Shown: positions 36,801-49,499 of the stretch, in pieces
Layout: each line of letters opens with the position of its first letter
Position numbering within the stretch: the stretch's first letter is position 1
DNA from: Epiperipatus broadwayi
Lineage: Eukaryota; Onychophora; Udeonychophora; Euonychophora; Peripatidae
Direction of reading: 5' to 3'
NCBI GenBank assembly: GCA_028023455.1
Contig: JAQFVV010006208.1
Span: 11,986,984-12,050,983 of the forward strand
Length of the DNA: 64,000 nucleotides
Position numbers and translations under genes: made by a program
Notes under the pieces: model-generated
The model's input: the letters and a program-made list of their open reading frames with translations, nothing else
What the model was told of the DNA's origin: nothing
Databases searched by the model: none

Positions 36801-37609
36801 AGACAAATAAAGCTTATCATCGAAACATAAAAATAAAAAAAAACTAATTGAAATTAATATATATATACATGGCTAAAATTCTGCACTAATTAATTAGAAA
36901 AGCAATCAAGGTTAAAAAGAAGATCGCAAACATAAACAAAAAGTGTTTTATAGAATTATTTTTCCCAAATTAGAATTTTAATAGGCTTTATACATTATGG
37001 TTAACAAATTTACTCTTCTTGTCTCTGAATTGTGTTTCAAATCTGATCTGGACAAAATTTGAAAAATGTTCAAATCACATACCAAGCATATGATTATTTT
37101 TTCCATATGACTGACTGTCTAGTTAGCTATTTTGTACTAATTATTAAATGGTTAATTAACCATTACTAGCGAAAGAGTATAAGTCAGAGATTAATTTGGA
37201 TCAGTCAGATGAATATCAAAGCTCACACTGGTTGAAAAATGTCATATTCTTATTAGTGTTTCACTTGACTTACCTTTGCAATAATTAAAAGTTTCATAGT
37301 GTTGACACATGAAACAATAAATTCCAGACTCTATAATTTATTAAAATTTATAATCCAGTTTGAAATATTGTATTAAGAAGATAAACAATAATAAATTACC
37401 ATAAGATCATTGTATATCATAACTATATTTTGACTGCTAAACTTGTTTTCAGACAGAGTTTAATATCTACCTATAGAGTACATATATTATGCTATAAATT
37501 GTATTTATAATTTAGCAGCAGAAGTTATTCAATATTTAAAAAAAAACAACATGTTTTTAAACACTATAATATAAAAGTTTAATGTTTATGGTGTTAGATT
37601 TGAAATACC

Positions 37610-37895
37610 AGGCACTCTTACACCTGGAGCCTAATTGTAAATATAGGGATTTGAACTCAGACTTTCAAGCCCCTTCACTATCCATACTATTGATACACAT
37701 GACCACACACATGCAGAAAAGATAAATAATCACCAATATACGTATTTCACGATAAACCAGCACTCATCGGTTGATCCAGATTATCATCTCCCACACATAT
37801 ATATAATCAGTGCTCAGTTTATTCACTATCAGTAGTATGAGATAGTGTGGATGGTAAAGGGGTTTGAAAATCTGAGTTCAAATCCCCTATGTTTA
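37610..37895. repeat. HHR family B short foldback pair
   Basis: The structure is the same as at 12975. The antisense HHR (37731-37785) has CCGATGA in place of CTGATGA and an altered stem II, but keeps GAAATACGTATA. A flanking AGGCACTCTTACACCTGGAG also precedes the copy at 61600. Confidence 0.8.
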
Positions 37896-38769
37896 TTTTT
37901 TTTTCAAAAAATAGAATTAGATTTAAGAATTTAATCATGTTAATAAGAAGCTTAATAAATCACAGAAATAATAAAGAAATGATTTAATAACACACACTCC
38001 TTTACAATAAATATTAAATTGATATTTTTAAAGAATTACCTAATAACACATTAATAATTTAAAAAAATCAATCAGAATTTTTTTTTTTTTGTTACATCAC
38101 TATAAGAAATTAAAACAATTAGACAGTAGGTTAGAACAACTCTGGTTCATAAGTCTATAATTCATGAATAGTATTTACACAAAACTGTTTACTGATGTTT
38201 ATATAATGTGGATTTAAAGTTTCCATTACTGGTTTTAAGTGGGGGGGGGGGGAGAATCTCATATTAAATTCTATTTATTAAAAAAAAAAATTCTCCCTTG
38301 TAAAACTGAACTAATTATCAGATTAAAAACAAAGTAGGGGAGAGAGATCCCAGGGAACAAAGGTACTATATTCAATTTGACATTTGGATACTCTTGTCAT
38401 ATGACTTCTAAATAATCAATTATATAATTGTTATTGTTATATCTATTATGGATTGACAGGGACATGCAAGAATGTACTTATATACAGATATTTTAGATAC
38501 CAGTCTGAAACTATAATAAAGAGACCGCAAATGTTAAATTTGACAAAAAAAGTTTTTACATATTAGTAAATTTAACTGTAGTTAAAACTTCTCAAACTGT
38601 AGTTGAAACTTCTCAATATAAAAGCATCACAGATTCTGAAAGAATAAGTATCGCTATGGAGACATGCACTGTTCCACTTACAAAGATTCAAGATATTTGG
38701 TTTTAAATAAAGCATTTAAAATATATATACGTTCTAGCAGTCAAAATTTATCAACTAGAAAGACTAGTC

Positions 38770-38875
38770 TTGCATTGGTGGTCGAGAGGTCAGCGCGACT
38801 GCCTTGCATTTGGAGGCAGTTGCCCGGGTTGCGGGTTCGCGTCCCGGCCGATGCTATGACACTTAAAAAAACAAA
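38770..38875 (+). repeat. tRNA-Gly-derived SINE
   Basis: It contains GCATTGGTGGTCGAGAGG, CTGCCTTGCATTTGGAGGCAG, GGGTTCGCGTCCCGGCC and the tail GATGCTATGACAC then an A-rich end. The cloverleaf is recognisable but altered in the anticodon loop. Confidence 0.8.
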
Positions 38876-39184
38876 CTAGAAAGACTACGAACTTTTATAT
38901 TTTTTTTTAATGCTAAACACCCAAAAAAATGTTTAAACAAGAGTATGCTGAATTGCATAAAAAATAAGCTAGTAAAAAAAATTCTCCATCTTCCTCCAAG
39001 TGAATTGTCCAACGGCATATTTTTTCTTAGTTAAAAAATAAATTAATTAAATTTTAAATGTTTTTCTAATTTTTTAATTAACAAGTTTAATTAGAGGAGA
39101 TATGAACGCACACTTTAACCGATACCACATTATCACATATGTATAAATATTAAATGCTTTTTAAATTTTCTATTAACAAGTTTA

Positions 39185-40015
39185 ATTACAGGGAATTTGA
39201 ACACATACTTTCAAGCTCTACTCCATCTTATATAACCGATACAACACGACCACATACATGTGAAAAAGGTGAATAAATGATCTCAATATAGTATTTCGTG
39301 CTAAATCAGTACTCATCAGTTGGTCCAGATCATCATTCCCCTAACATATATATATATTCAATACTCGTTTTATATTAAAATAGCATCTCCTCAAACTTTA
39401 ATTGACAGGTTTCAATCTTCTCCACTCTCTAACTATTTGGCCAACCAAATCATTAAAAAATCTGATGAAAGAATGCTCAAAGTCCTTGTTGACTTCAAGA
39501 TTTTTATCATATCTCATGTTGACATTAAGTGATTCTGACCCCTCATGTATAGGACCTGAATAAGTCCATTTAAATACACACAAGAGAAATGGATAGAATT
39601 CAGGCTGGATATGTAATATGTGTGTAAATAGATATATTAAGGTCCTATATATGAGTGGTGAGAGTGACTTAAAGACAACATGGGTATGATAAGAATATTA
39701 ACAGCAACAAGGGCTTTGAGCCTTTTGTCATCAGATTTTCAATAATACAGAAGGCAGGCGGAAGATTGGAAGGTAGAGAAGATTGAAGTCTGTCCATTAA
39801 AGTTTGAATATTTGCTATCTTAAAATAAACTAAGCACTGATTATATATGTGTGTGTGTGAGAGAGATGATGATCTTGACCAACTGATGAGTGTTGTTTCA
39901 GCATGTAATATGTTTTTTGAAGATCATTTGTTTTATTCACATGTATGTGGTCATTGGTTATATAAAATGGAGTAGATAGCAGAAGGGAGCTTGAAAGTCT
40001 ATGTTCAAAGATCAT
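39185..40015. repeat. HHR family B inverted cluster
   Basis: The antisense HHR at 39280-39330 keeps CTGATGAG and CGAAA but has one mismatch in stem II and a shortened stem III (ATACTAT). The sense HHR at 39876-39922 has CTGATGAG but no GAAA. The family body between them is degenerate. Confidence 0.75.
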
Positions 40016-41089
40016 TACATCTAAAGTTCAGTATATACATTATACTTGTATTCAAATATTAACAATTTTGTTTTAGATTGTTTTTAAAGCTCAGGTAATT
40101 ACATTGAATATAATAAAAGCAAAACTGGCCGCTGGATGTATATATCCAAACCAGTTCACTTTATTAAAAAAAGCCAATGCCAAAAATTAGTTTGAAGATA
40201 TAGATTAAAACGGTATAGTCTTAAAATACTATCCATTTCACCTGTTCTACGCTATAACTATACCTGTGCTCACTTTAATACCTCTTGAGTGCACCTATCT
40301 CTATAAACATCGTTATATATGTAACAAGATGTGTATATATGCAAGTACAGGCTGTAATGTATAATCGGTTTAGCTATATTGCAACGTAATTATATTTAAA
40401 AGTTTCGATCTTTTTAATTTTATAAATATTATAAATTTTATTTCATTATTTCATGGAGAATCGCATATATATATGTACAATTTCACTTAGGACCAGCATA
40501 TATATATATGAAAAACAAAACCAAGTTAGAATCACGTAACTTGCTATATCACTTGTATTTATGATCAATAGATGGCGTTTTACATATATATATAATGGAA
40601 TGTTTACTAAAAGATTTTCTAAATTTGTGAGATTTCTAAACTAAATATGTCATAAATAAAAATCATGCCACAGGCACCTGTTTTAAAATTGCGTGTAAGC
40701 TAAATCTGTAAATCTATATTTTGACAATAATACCTTTAAAAGTATAACTTAGTCGAAAACAAAGCTCATTGCAAGTAGCAGTAGTTATAGATTCCATTGG
40801 GAATCCAGTTGGCTAATCCAAGATGATTAAAAAAAATTAAACAATAGTAAAGTCAATTCGGGAAATTTAAAATCAAGCTTGTAAACAAGTGCTTATGGAT
40901 CCACCCAGCTGTGAATCCAGCTTGTGAGAAAATATAATATAGGAGAAAAAAATCTATATACCCTACATTTTGGCACTGTAAAATATATTCTAAAATTGAT
41001 GAGTGAGTTGCTACATGAACCTATGCCCATTTTAATTTTGAAATGAGCGGGTAGAAAGGCCACAGATTTGTCGTTTCTTCTTATGAAAA

Positions 41090-41930
41090 AATGGTCACCT
41101 TCTGCCCCATCCTACATGCTGTTATGGCAAGTGATCATTATCATCACAGGGATGGAGAGTTCCAGATACATCCTGCTGTCAAGAAAGGACTTCACCAACA
41201 AGCAACCTATCAAGAGAAAATTGCCACAATGCCTGTTCCCAAGTGCCAGATGATTAAACTGCACAAAGAGATTGGTAATTGAAGTATCCATATGCACATC
41301 TATATACATTAGGACACGATGTTATTAAGTAATCAGAATAGCGAACAGTCTGCAACAACTCTCTCTCTACTTTACGTAATCGCAATTCCCACACTGTTCT
41401 TTTCCAACAAGTGCTCTCCAATGAATGGTCTATTTTGCAACGAATGCCTCGCTCTGCAATGAATGCTTCTACTCTGCAACTAATGCTCTGCTCTGCAATG
41501 AATGCTTCTACTCTGCAACTAATGCCCTACTATGCAACTAATGCTCTTCTCTGCAACTAATGCTCTTTTCGGCAACTAATGCACTTCTCTGCAACTAATG
41601 CTCTTCTCTGCTGCGGTCTCTTTCAGCTACACCCGTGGACTACATTTCCACTGGGTGCTGGTCATTTACCGCCAGCACTAACACGAGATATCTCTACTCT
41701 AATACTGTCCGCTACTCACTACCATGTGACTGCTCTCTACTGGAGTTGTCCTCTGATTTCTGCCCTGCATACATGTTTCACTGTCTTCTATTGCTTTCTG
41801 ACAACTGTAGCAATTAATACACCATCCTATAAGGTATTGTCTCTTATCCAGAAATATTTGCAATCAGCAAATATCTTTTGGAATAGTCGATTGCCATTAT
41901 GTCAATGCCTTAATTAAATTCCACAGCTAT
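41090..41930. other. GC-richer stretch of unknown nature
   Basis: The base composition is more balanced than in the flanks. Open frames exist on the plus strand (41091-41282, 63 codons, and 41579-41917, 112 codons) but match nothing I know and overlap other frames. It could be an unrecognised transposon, or a host exon with UTR. Confidence 0.3.
41432..41612. repeat. Degenerate short tandem repeat
   Basis: CTCTGCAACTAATGC and CTCTGCAATGAATGC alternate about ten times with a 16-18 bp period and a weak 48-bp higher order. It lies inside a relatively GC-rich stretch (41090-41920). Confidence 0.85.
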
Positions 41931-42119
41931 CAGCGTGCGATCTAAAACAACTTCTCAAATACATTCTAGTTTTTTTCTGGAGTGCACAAACATGTCTGCC
42001 ATTCTTCAAATTGCAGAGCTCTTAAATAATTTTCTAAACTATCATTAAAATATCAAGCTAGCTACTGTAATCTATGAACATTCATTTATTTATTAGTTTC
42101 TTATTAAATTACATCATTC

Positions 42120-42659
42120 TGAAACTAAGCTGTAAACTTTCCTGTTTTCCTAAAGGTTTGTGATGATGATGTTCTAGTTGCATTTTTATATTAGACTATT
42201 TCCATCATCTAATATGTGTATGGAATGTCTTTAGAAAAATTTAACTTTATTTAAATATTCCAAATACATTCAACTGTTAGTAATAGAACATCAAGCAGGT
42301 TAGCATATGCACAATGTTTCAAAAGGTATTATTCTCCCTCTTTTTCAGGCATTGCTGGTGTAACCAGTGACAAAATAACATGGGATTTGAACTTGGACCC
42401 TTAGATTATTGAGTATTGAATTATTAAGGAAACACTCTAACCAACTGAGCCATTCTGCCAAAGGCAACAGTCTGTAGAAATTTCATCTACTTTTCTATGA
42501 GGTTCCTTCTGATTCCTTCACTTATTTCCTAAGAGCAAAGTTGATTAGTAGTTTCCATACCTTATGTATAATCACTCTAGGTTGACTTATGGGATTTTTT
42601 GCCATTGTCATGTGAGCAACTTCTTTAAATTTGCTTCTTTTTAAAAACATATAATAGAT
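42120..42659 (-). mobile_element. Partial Penelope-like element, tail only, inverted to the next copy
   Basis: On the minus strand it carries the last part of the GIY-YIG region (NPISQPS-like and NFALRK-like, 42480-42640), a tRNA-like sequence (42379-42459), an HHR-like stretch (42311-42358) and the terminal TTTCCATCATCTAATATG (42197-42214). It lies head to head with the long copy that begins at 42660, so the pair has PLE tails pointing outwards on both sides. Confidence 0.8.
42379..42459 (-). repeat. tRNA-like sequence in the PLE tail
   Basis: The minus strand reads GGCAGAATGGCTCAGTTGG at the start and GTTCAAATCCC near the end. It is colinear with the sequence at 31878-31958 and lies in the same place relative to the endonuclease end. 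Confidence 0.7.
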
Positions 42660-43522
42660 GATGGAAATAGTCCAAGATAAAAATACAATTAGAACACCAT
42701 CATCAGGAAAACACTCTGTATTCAGTATGGACCCGATATTATATCAAACTTTAGACATTATGAAAAATTATGTCTAAAGCTGTCCAGTAGAAAATTATTT
42801 AACCTTTTTATGTAAATCTGAAGAGATAATTCCTAAAGGTTTGCAACTAAAACTTCCCAATTCACTCTCAGAGAGCTAAGAAAATTACTCAGAGAGCAAA
42901 TGAAGCTCTATTAAGAGAAAGAATAAATGCTCAAAGGTTCTCTAAGTATCAAACAATGCATTCCATTAATAATGTAGAATGTTTTCTAAAAAATAAATTT
43001 AGTAATGAAGACTACATGAGAGTTCTCAAGTAGTAAGAAAATCATATTCTACATTACATGGAAAAATAAAAGAATGCCAAAAGAAGAAACTTGCTAACCT
43101 ACAAGAGAATATTGAAAATCATAATGTATCAAGCAATGTACCAACTTCATCTGTTAAAAATCTCAGTTCTAAACTTCTAACAGATATTGAAATATCTCTG
43201 TTCTTGAAAGAGGATTAAACTTTTCCATGTAATATAATATCTCTTTATTAGATATAATGGCAGACATTGATGAAGTTATTCAAAAATTGCCTTTAGAAGA
43301 AAAAGCAGCAGAATTACGCTGGAGAATAAAAAGAACACTTGACAAGCAACAAAAATTGAAGTCAAAATATCCTATGGTGACAGGAAGGCAATTAAATCTC
43401 TCAAAGTAGATAAATCTATAATTATTCTCCCTGCTAACAAAGGCAATGCAACAGTTGTAATGGATATAACTGTTTATGATAATAAAATACAAGAACTCAT
43501 CACAGCAGGCCAATAGAGAAAA

Positions 43523-43822
43523 GTGGCAAAACATCCAATACCGAGTACGGAAACAAAGTTACAAGCATTACTCAGAAAGCATCACAAGTACTTCACTGAT
43601 TCAGAAAAAGGTAAAATAATATCATATTTCAGTAAAATTCCTCATCTTTATGGTCTACCTAAAATCCATAAGGATCATTTTCCATTAAGACCTATTGTTA
43701 CTTCTAGAGATTCACCTTGCCAAAATTTGGCAATATTTCTTCTCAAAGTTCTAAATCCTTTGGCATACAAGACCCAGTCCTTTGTTAGAAATTCTAGACA
43801 CTTTGTAGAACATGAAAATTGA
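43523..43822 (+). pseudogene. Penelope-like reverse transcriptase fragment (fingers region)
   Basis: This is the longest surviving open piece of the PLE reverse transcriptase, 99 residues. It holds LLRKHHKYF, HLYGLPKIHKDH and PLRPIVTSRDSPCQNLA, which match the conserved fingers/palm entry of Penelope polymerases. It would use template RNA to make cDNA in the nucleus. A stop upstream (after ITAGQ) and a frameshift after FVEHEN cut it off from the catalytic part at 43840-44150, so no active enzyme can be made from this copy. Confidence 0.85.
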
Positions 43823-44228
43823 AAGAACTGACTTACTGGTAAGCTCTGATGTGGAAAGTTTATTCACAAATGTACCATGTGAAGAAGCATTGTCTATTGT
43901 AAGGAAAAGATTAAATGGTGATAATAGTTTCAAACCAGAACAGCTCTTCCTGTTGATAGTATAATGGAACTATTAACATTCTGCATAAAAACAAACTACT
44001 TTCAATGTAATACAAAATTCTTCCAACAAAATCAAGGAATGGCTATAGACTCACCATTGTCTCACCTAATTAGCAATATTTACATGGAAGAACATGAAAC
44101 CTTAGCCATAAAAAACTATTCCATATCCACCTAAAGCTATGTGGATGATACATTTGTTGTATGTCACATGGTGAAGCACTGCTACAAACTTTCAGAAACA
44201 TGTAAACAACAGATCCCCTTCAATTAAA

Positions 44229-44468
44229 TTGACAAGAGAATCAGAACAAGAACAAAAATTGGCATTCTTAGATGTTCTTGTGACAAGACTCCCTCATGAG
44301 AAAATCAAACCTGCAGTTTACCGAAAACCTACACATACAGGAAAATACCTAGCCTATACATCCAATAACACCAGAAACACAAATCATGGAGTTATACTAT
44401 CATTATGGATCAGAAAAAAGATGTTTGTTCAAAAACCAGTGATTTGGAAAAAGAAAAGATGTATATAG
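44229..44468 (+). pseudogene. Penelope-like RT C-terminal (thumb) fragment
   Basis: The 79-residue open piece lies downstream of the YVDD motif. The string KLAFLDVLVTRLPHEKIKPAVYRKPTHTGKYL (written here as one region, 44256-44350) has the FLDVLVTR and YRKPTHTGKYL motifs that are hallmarks of the Penelope RT thumb. It loses homology after GVILSLWIRKK through a frameshift and stops before the GIY-YIG domain. Confidence 0.85.
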
Positions 44469-45100
44469 AACAAACTCTTATGAAAAATGGTTATCCATCA
44501 GCTGTTATTAAGAAAATGTTAAATAGAGAACAAAAAAAAAACCATCAAAAGAAAAGACAATTGGTAATGTAAGGTACCCATACATTCCAAAAATAGCAGA
44601 CAAATTAAGAAAAATCTGCAATCAGTATAACATCAGAACAGCTTTCCAGAGCTATACCACACCATGAGGAATTCTAACATTTACAAAGCCTAAACTTGAA
44701 ATGCTGAAAAGAAAAAAACTGCATCTATGAAATATCATGTGAAGATGGAAGAACATATATTGGTGAGATGAGTCATCCCATTGAAAAGTGCTTGCAAGAA
44801 TATAAACTGATGATTAGAAGAGAGAAAACAGATGTGTCTATGGTAGCAGACCATGTACATACCAATGAACGTATATGTTCAATTGGGAAAATACTAAAAT
44901 ATTGGATAGAGAAAAAAGGTACAAAGAAGAAAATTTAAAGAAGCTGCTCACATTACAACGGCAAAAAGTCCCATAAGCCAACCAAGTGTGACTATACATA
45001 ATGTATGGAAACCACTAATCAACTTTGCTCTTAGGAAAAAGTGGAGAAATCAGGAGGAACCTCATAGATAAGAATATTAAATTTCTAGACCGTTGCCTTT

Positions 45101-45183
45101 GGCAGGATGGCTGAGTTGGTTAGAGTGTTACCTTAAAAATTCAATACTCAACAATCTAAAGGTCCATGTTCAAATCCTATGCT
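45101..45183 (+). repeat. tRNA-like sequence at the 3' end of the PLE
   Basis: It begins GGCAGGATGGCTGAGTTGG, with an A-box match, and carries a B-box-like GTTCAAATCC near its end. It lies about 35 bp after the end of the GIY-YIG frame (stop near 45066). It is part of the element and not a free tRNA gene, because the same arrangement recurs at 31878 and 42379, and a partial one at 54766. Confidence 0.7.
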
Positions 45184-45364
45184 AGTACTGTCATTGGTCA
45201 GGCCAACAAGATAGGAGAATAATAGCTCTCAAAACATTATACATATACTGATCTGTTTGATGTGCAATTACTTAGAGTTGAATGTATTTGGAATATTTAG
45301 AAAAATAAGACATTCAAACACATATTAGATGATGGAAATAGCCCAATATAAAAATGTAAACTTA

Positions 45365-48300
45365 CCTGTATTTTAATTAATATAATTCATTTCTTTCAAC
45401 TCGTAATAAATAAAATCAGTTATTATTTTAAATTTGTCTTTAAAAACTGCAGTCATGCCTATAATTACTGTTTAATTATTTCATATTTTATTTATTTAAT
45501 ATATGTTATGATATGCTAACTTTTCAAGGCAGCAATTAATTATTTTAATAAACTTTAGGGAGAGAGAGACAATTAGAAGCTCTCTGGCATAGGATTTATC
45601 AATGCCCTTAATCATGTATGAGTCGATGCTTCGAAATCTTATTCTAATATATAATAACTGATCACTACACACCCCGTACTGTCATTATTTTATTTATTTT
45701 AGTTCCATTATGTTTAGGTTTGCCTAATGAATTACCAGCTTATAAGTTATTTATTACTTAAAGTGAATTGATAGCTATGGATGATATTAAAAGTATATTT
45801 TTAAATGATATTGTTAAGGCCGAAATAACTTTCTTCTCCCAAACTTAATCTTATATATATATATATGTGTGTGTGTGTGTGGGTGTGTGTGAATATAGAT
45901 TCAGTATATTAATTGGGTTAATAGTTAATTTACCCTTTTTATAGCATGATTGCTATATGCTATTCAAGAGCTTGATCAAGTTACTTTCCCAGACAGAAAC
46001 TATTTATTTAGGTGTATTAATTAATTAATTTTTATATACATATTAGTATTACTAGGCATTGTCTTTATTAAGCACCAAGCATGCACTAACGCTTTGCTGC
46101 ACCTTTCTTTTAAGATGGTTCATGGTATGAAGCCATCCATTCTTCAGTTCGGATGGCTATTTCTTTTAGAACTGCCACATGAGAGTCCAGAACAGTATTT
46201 AAAGCCTAGCTGACTTCTGGAACTGATAAGTTCTTTATTGGTAGTAGTGGCAAGCCATTCAGTCCTAGGGCACCAAGAATTAGATACTGAATCCTGTGAA
46301 GAATTACTCATTTTACACTGCGACCTTAATTTTATATTTTATAAGCACCATAGTCTTTAGGCATAAAACCTAAGGATAACCAGTTCTTCTTTCCCTTAAC
46401 AATAATGTTCAGCATTAGTCTGAAGTTGCAATCTAGTTTACCATAATGAATCTGTATTTCGAGCTTATTTACTTGCTCTGGTATAATATTCAGAATAATC
46501 AGCTTAATGTTATGTATTAATCACCCTGGGTATCATTTTAGATCATAATTCTAGAAAACCAAAGAATAAGTTTGGCATATCAAAATATTAGGCATGATTC
46601 ACAAACCTCAGGCAGTTACAAAATTAAATTGCCTTATTAGAGATGAGATCGCTGTGTCAATTTATCTCATCATTACTATAACTCCTGCATGTGTAACTAT
46701 GCCCATATTAATTCAATAATTAATGTTCCTTGTTTTATTAATATTTATCAGTTATTTTATTAAATTTATTAAAAATTACGATATGTGTCACTCCAAATCA
46801 TCCAAATTCTCCATTGTTATTATTAATGTTATGCATTTCTTTAGTTAAGTCATAGCATTTAAGTAGTTCAATTAATCATTAATTATATATATATATATAA
46901 ATGAATATTTCCCCCTGAGTCTCATGTTTTCCCCTTTGCTCAGCCAGGAAGGAATTGAGACAGAGGGTAATCTCATAAATGTCATTTATATGGTAATAAA
47001 TCTGACTGCTTGTGAGTTGAAGTTAGGTCATATTTGAGTCTCACCACCTCATCTAAATCAGCTTTGGTGTATTTTGCCTGGACTCTGTATTTTGTTGTGT
47101 GAATGCACAAATATAACCATTACATGATATAAAACTAGTATTTACTATTCAACTTTACAATAGATGGCTCTGGGTTAAAGAAATAGACTGAAATATTCCA
47201 TCTACTGCATTAATAATAATTTAATTTAATTTTTGTAAAAGAAGTACAGGTACATTGGTGTTTTACACATGTATTTTATGTTAAATGTATGAAATATTAT
47301 TTTATTTTGGGGATTAAATTTTTTTTCATGCAATGAAATATTTTATATTGATTGGTATGTTTGCTTCTAAAACCGTAGTGGCCTGTACCTTTTTTTTTTG
47401 TAAATTCTATCTCTCATACAAAAAAAGAAGCTTGTTTATTTAATGCAAATTGTTATTACCTAGTAAGGAATTGTAAGTTTTATGAAATATTTCCTGCTCT
47501 GCAAATCAAATCCAGATCATGATGCAAGACAAGCTAAAGAATTAACCATTTACTAATTCCGGCCATATATTCGAGCCCACATGTTTCAGCGTTGTTTGCT
47601 CGGAATGTAACAAAGCCAAACAAAAAGGTCAAGGAAGTTTGGCACATTTCCAAAGACAATTATGTCCATCAATAGAAAAAAATATTCTCCTTTTCAAAAA
47701 GTGGCTTGCACTAACTAATTAATGCACTATGCAAATAATATACTAATTTTTTAGACTAGATCTTATTCCCCCACCTCTGTTACAAACATTGCTATATTTA
47801 TGGCGATTATCAGACGAAAGCATGCTAATGTTAATATAGCTTTGCTCTTAATACAGTTTTTGTATTTGTATATGTATTACATTCGCGGAGATAAAGTGTT
47901 TATAAATTTTACTCATATGAGACTTTTTATATAAATTTTGATGTCTGAAGTATAAGTATTGATTTTCCATATATGCAAATTAATTGGAAATGAATATTTA
48001 TACATTAAAAATCAAAATGGAATTAATCATTTGCATTTAGTTTATGGTTATTATTAGCATTTAATTCTTTAGTAGCATTTATTTAATATTTGTAATCTGC
48101 TAAAAGACAGATGAGCAATACGGCATTAGAACCAATAACAGCACTTGATTATCATCAATGTTAGTTTGCTATTTTTTGCTATTCTTTTAATTTATTCTAA
48201 TAGCATCAACTTAAATAATTAAACTATATTTAATTGAATCTTATTTAATTAAATAAATAAATACAATAGTTTTTTGCTCAGGAGTTAATATGATGTTTAG

Positions 48301-48365
48301 CACCAGAATAGAATTGAGCACAGATTCACAGATCTTGAATTCCAGACTACCATTACTCTCTCACG
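45365..48365. other. Long AT-rich stretch, no gene seen
   Basis: Slightly GC-richer islands at 46080-46640 and 47500-47660 hold no convincing frame. The content is otherwise microsatellites and AT-rich DNA. Confidence 0.45.
45858..45892. repeat. TA/TG microsatellite
   Basis: A TATATATATA run passes into a GTGTGTGTGTGT run with one GGG interruption. Confidence 0.95.
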
Positions 48366-48369
48366 TGTA

Positions 48370-48960
48370 AATAAATTATTCATATATAGAGTGTATAAGC
48401 ACAGAATTTCACACACCCACTACTCTCCACTCTATCTCATAACACTAATACACTTGAACACATATGTCGAAAGGATAAATAATCACCAATATACACATTT
48501 CATGCTAAACTAGCAATCATCAGTTGGTCCAGATTATCATCTCTACACATATATGCTACAAGTGCTCAGATATATATTAAGATAGCCAATCTTCATACTT
48601 TGATGAACAGGCTTCAATTCATTTCTCACTCCAACTCTTCAACCGTCCATCCAATTGAAAATCTAATGATGGAACGCTCAAAGGCCACCCTGAGGCCGAG
48701 ATTCTCATCACAACCATGTTGACATAAAGTCAATCTGACCTCTCATGTACAGGACATAATCAATTTTTAATACATATACAAGAGATGGGCAGACATCTCT
48801 ACTATATAATAACTGAAATGCAGGCTTATTATATACCTGTATCAATATATGTAATATATAGGGTATATGAGCACAGACTTTCACCCAATCCTCCACCCTC
48901 CACTCTATCTCATAACAATAATAATGAACCTGTATTTCAAAATATAATAAGCCTGTATTT
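48370..48960 (-). repeat. HHR family B antisense monomer with an intact ribozyme
   Basis: The complete family body is present on the minus strand: CTTTCACACACCC end, HHR 48481-48535, TTGAACAGGCTTCAATTC block, CTGACCTCTCATGTACAGG block and a partial second unit to 48960. An AATAAT microsatellite interrupts the end. Confidence 0.85.
48481..48535 (-). ncRNA. Hammerhead ribozyme, type I, family B, intact core
   Basis: The minus strand has CTGATGA, stem II TGCT/AGCA with loop AGTTT, GAAA, stem III ATGTGTAT (one G-U pair), H17 = A, and stem I ACCAA/TTGGT plus AATC/GATT. Cleavage is predicted between 48490 and 48489. Compared with 6426 the stem III base change keeps pairing, which supports a functional fold. 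Confidence 0.85.
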
Positions 48961-49499
48961 CAGTTATTATAAATTAATCATTTAACTTTTTTTTTCGCCT
49001 CAAAATTTGGATTTTTTTTTATAAAACAATAATTTATTATCTGTTAATTGTTTTAAAATTACATATAAATATTTAGATCTTTAAAGAGGATTCAAATTTC
49101 AACCTTTTTTACTTTACTTTGCAAATATATTTATTTCAATTTATTTTTGCAAGAAAGCTAAGCAGAACATAGAATGGTTCTAATAATTTATGAGATCGTG
49201 TATTTTAAAAGAAAATTACGGATAAAGTTGATAAATTGTTATTAAAATTTAATTATAGTAAAAATGTCGTTTCAAAATATGTTCATAAATATTACAAACT
49301 TTTATTAAAACAGATTATCCATTAATAGACATTTTATTATTTTGTCTATCATTTTCTTTTTCAATACCTAACTTCAATAATTTAATTTCTTCTAGATTTT
49401 TTTTATATAACCAAAATGTAAAGCTTTAATAAAATGATAAAAAATATTTTAAAAAGAACTATATTTTTATAAAACATATTTTATAAAACGTATATTTAA

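Larger units (their letters stand above)
42660..45360 (+). mobile_element. Penelope-like retroelement, near full length but decayed
   Basis: Conceptual translation across several frames gives a Penelope-like order. There is an N-terminal stretch around 43075-43230 (KKLANLQENIENH, then SSKLLTDIEISLFLERGLNF). The reverse transcriptase follows, with KSIIILPANKGNATVVMD (about 43408-43465), HLYGLPKIHK with PLRPIVTSRDSP (43650-43725), SSDVESLFTNVP (about 43845-43875), QNQGMAIDSPLS (about 44030-44062) and the catalytic YVDD (44138-44149). Then come FLDVLVTR and YRKPTHTGKYL (44265-44350), and the GIY-YIG domain (CIYEISCEDGRTYIGE, about 44715-44770). The element ends with a tRNA-like sequence and the terminal segment GATGATGGAAATAG. 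In-frame stops and frameshifts (for example before 43523 and around 43820, 43960 and 44700) mean it is a pseudogene. Its left end touches an inverted PLE fragment. Confidence 0.9.

Noticed and set aside
40135-40215. Further family A ribozyme (AAAGCCAATGCCAAAAATTA)
   Set aside because: There is only a loose resemblance to the stem II-GAAA-ACTAGT region; CTGATGA, GAAA and stem I are all missing.
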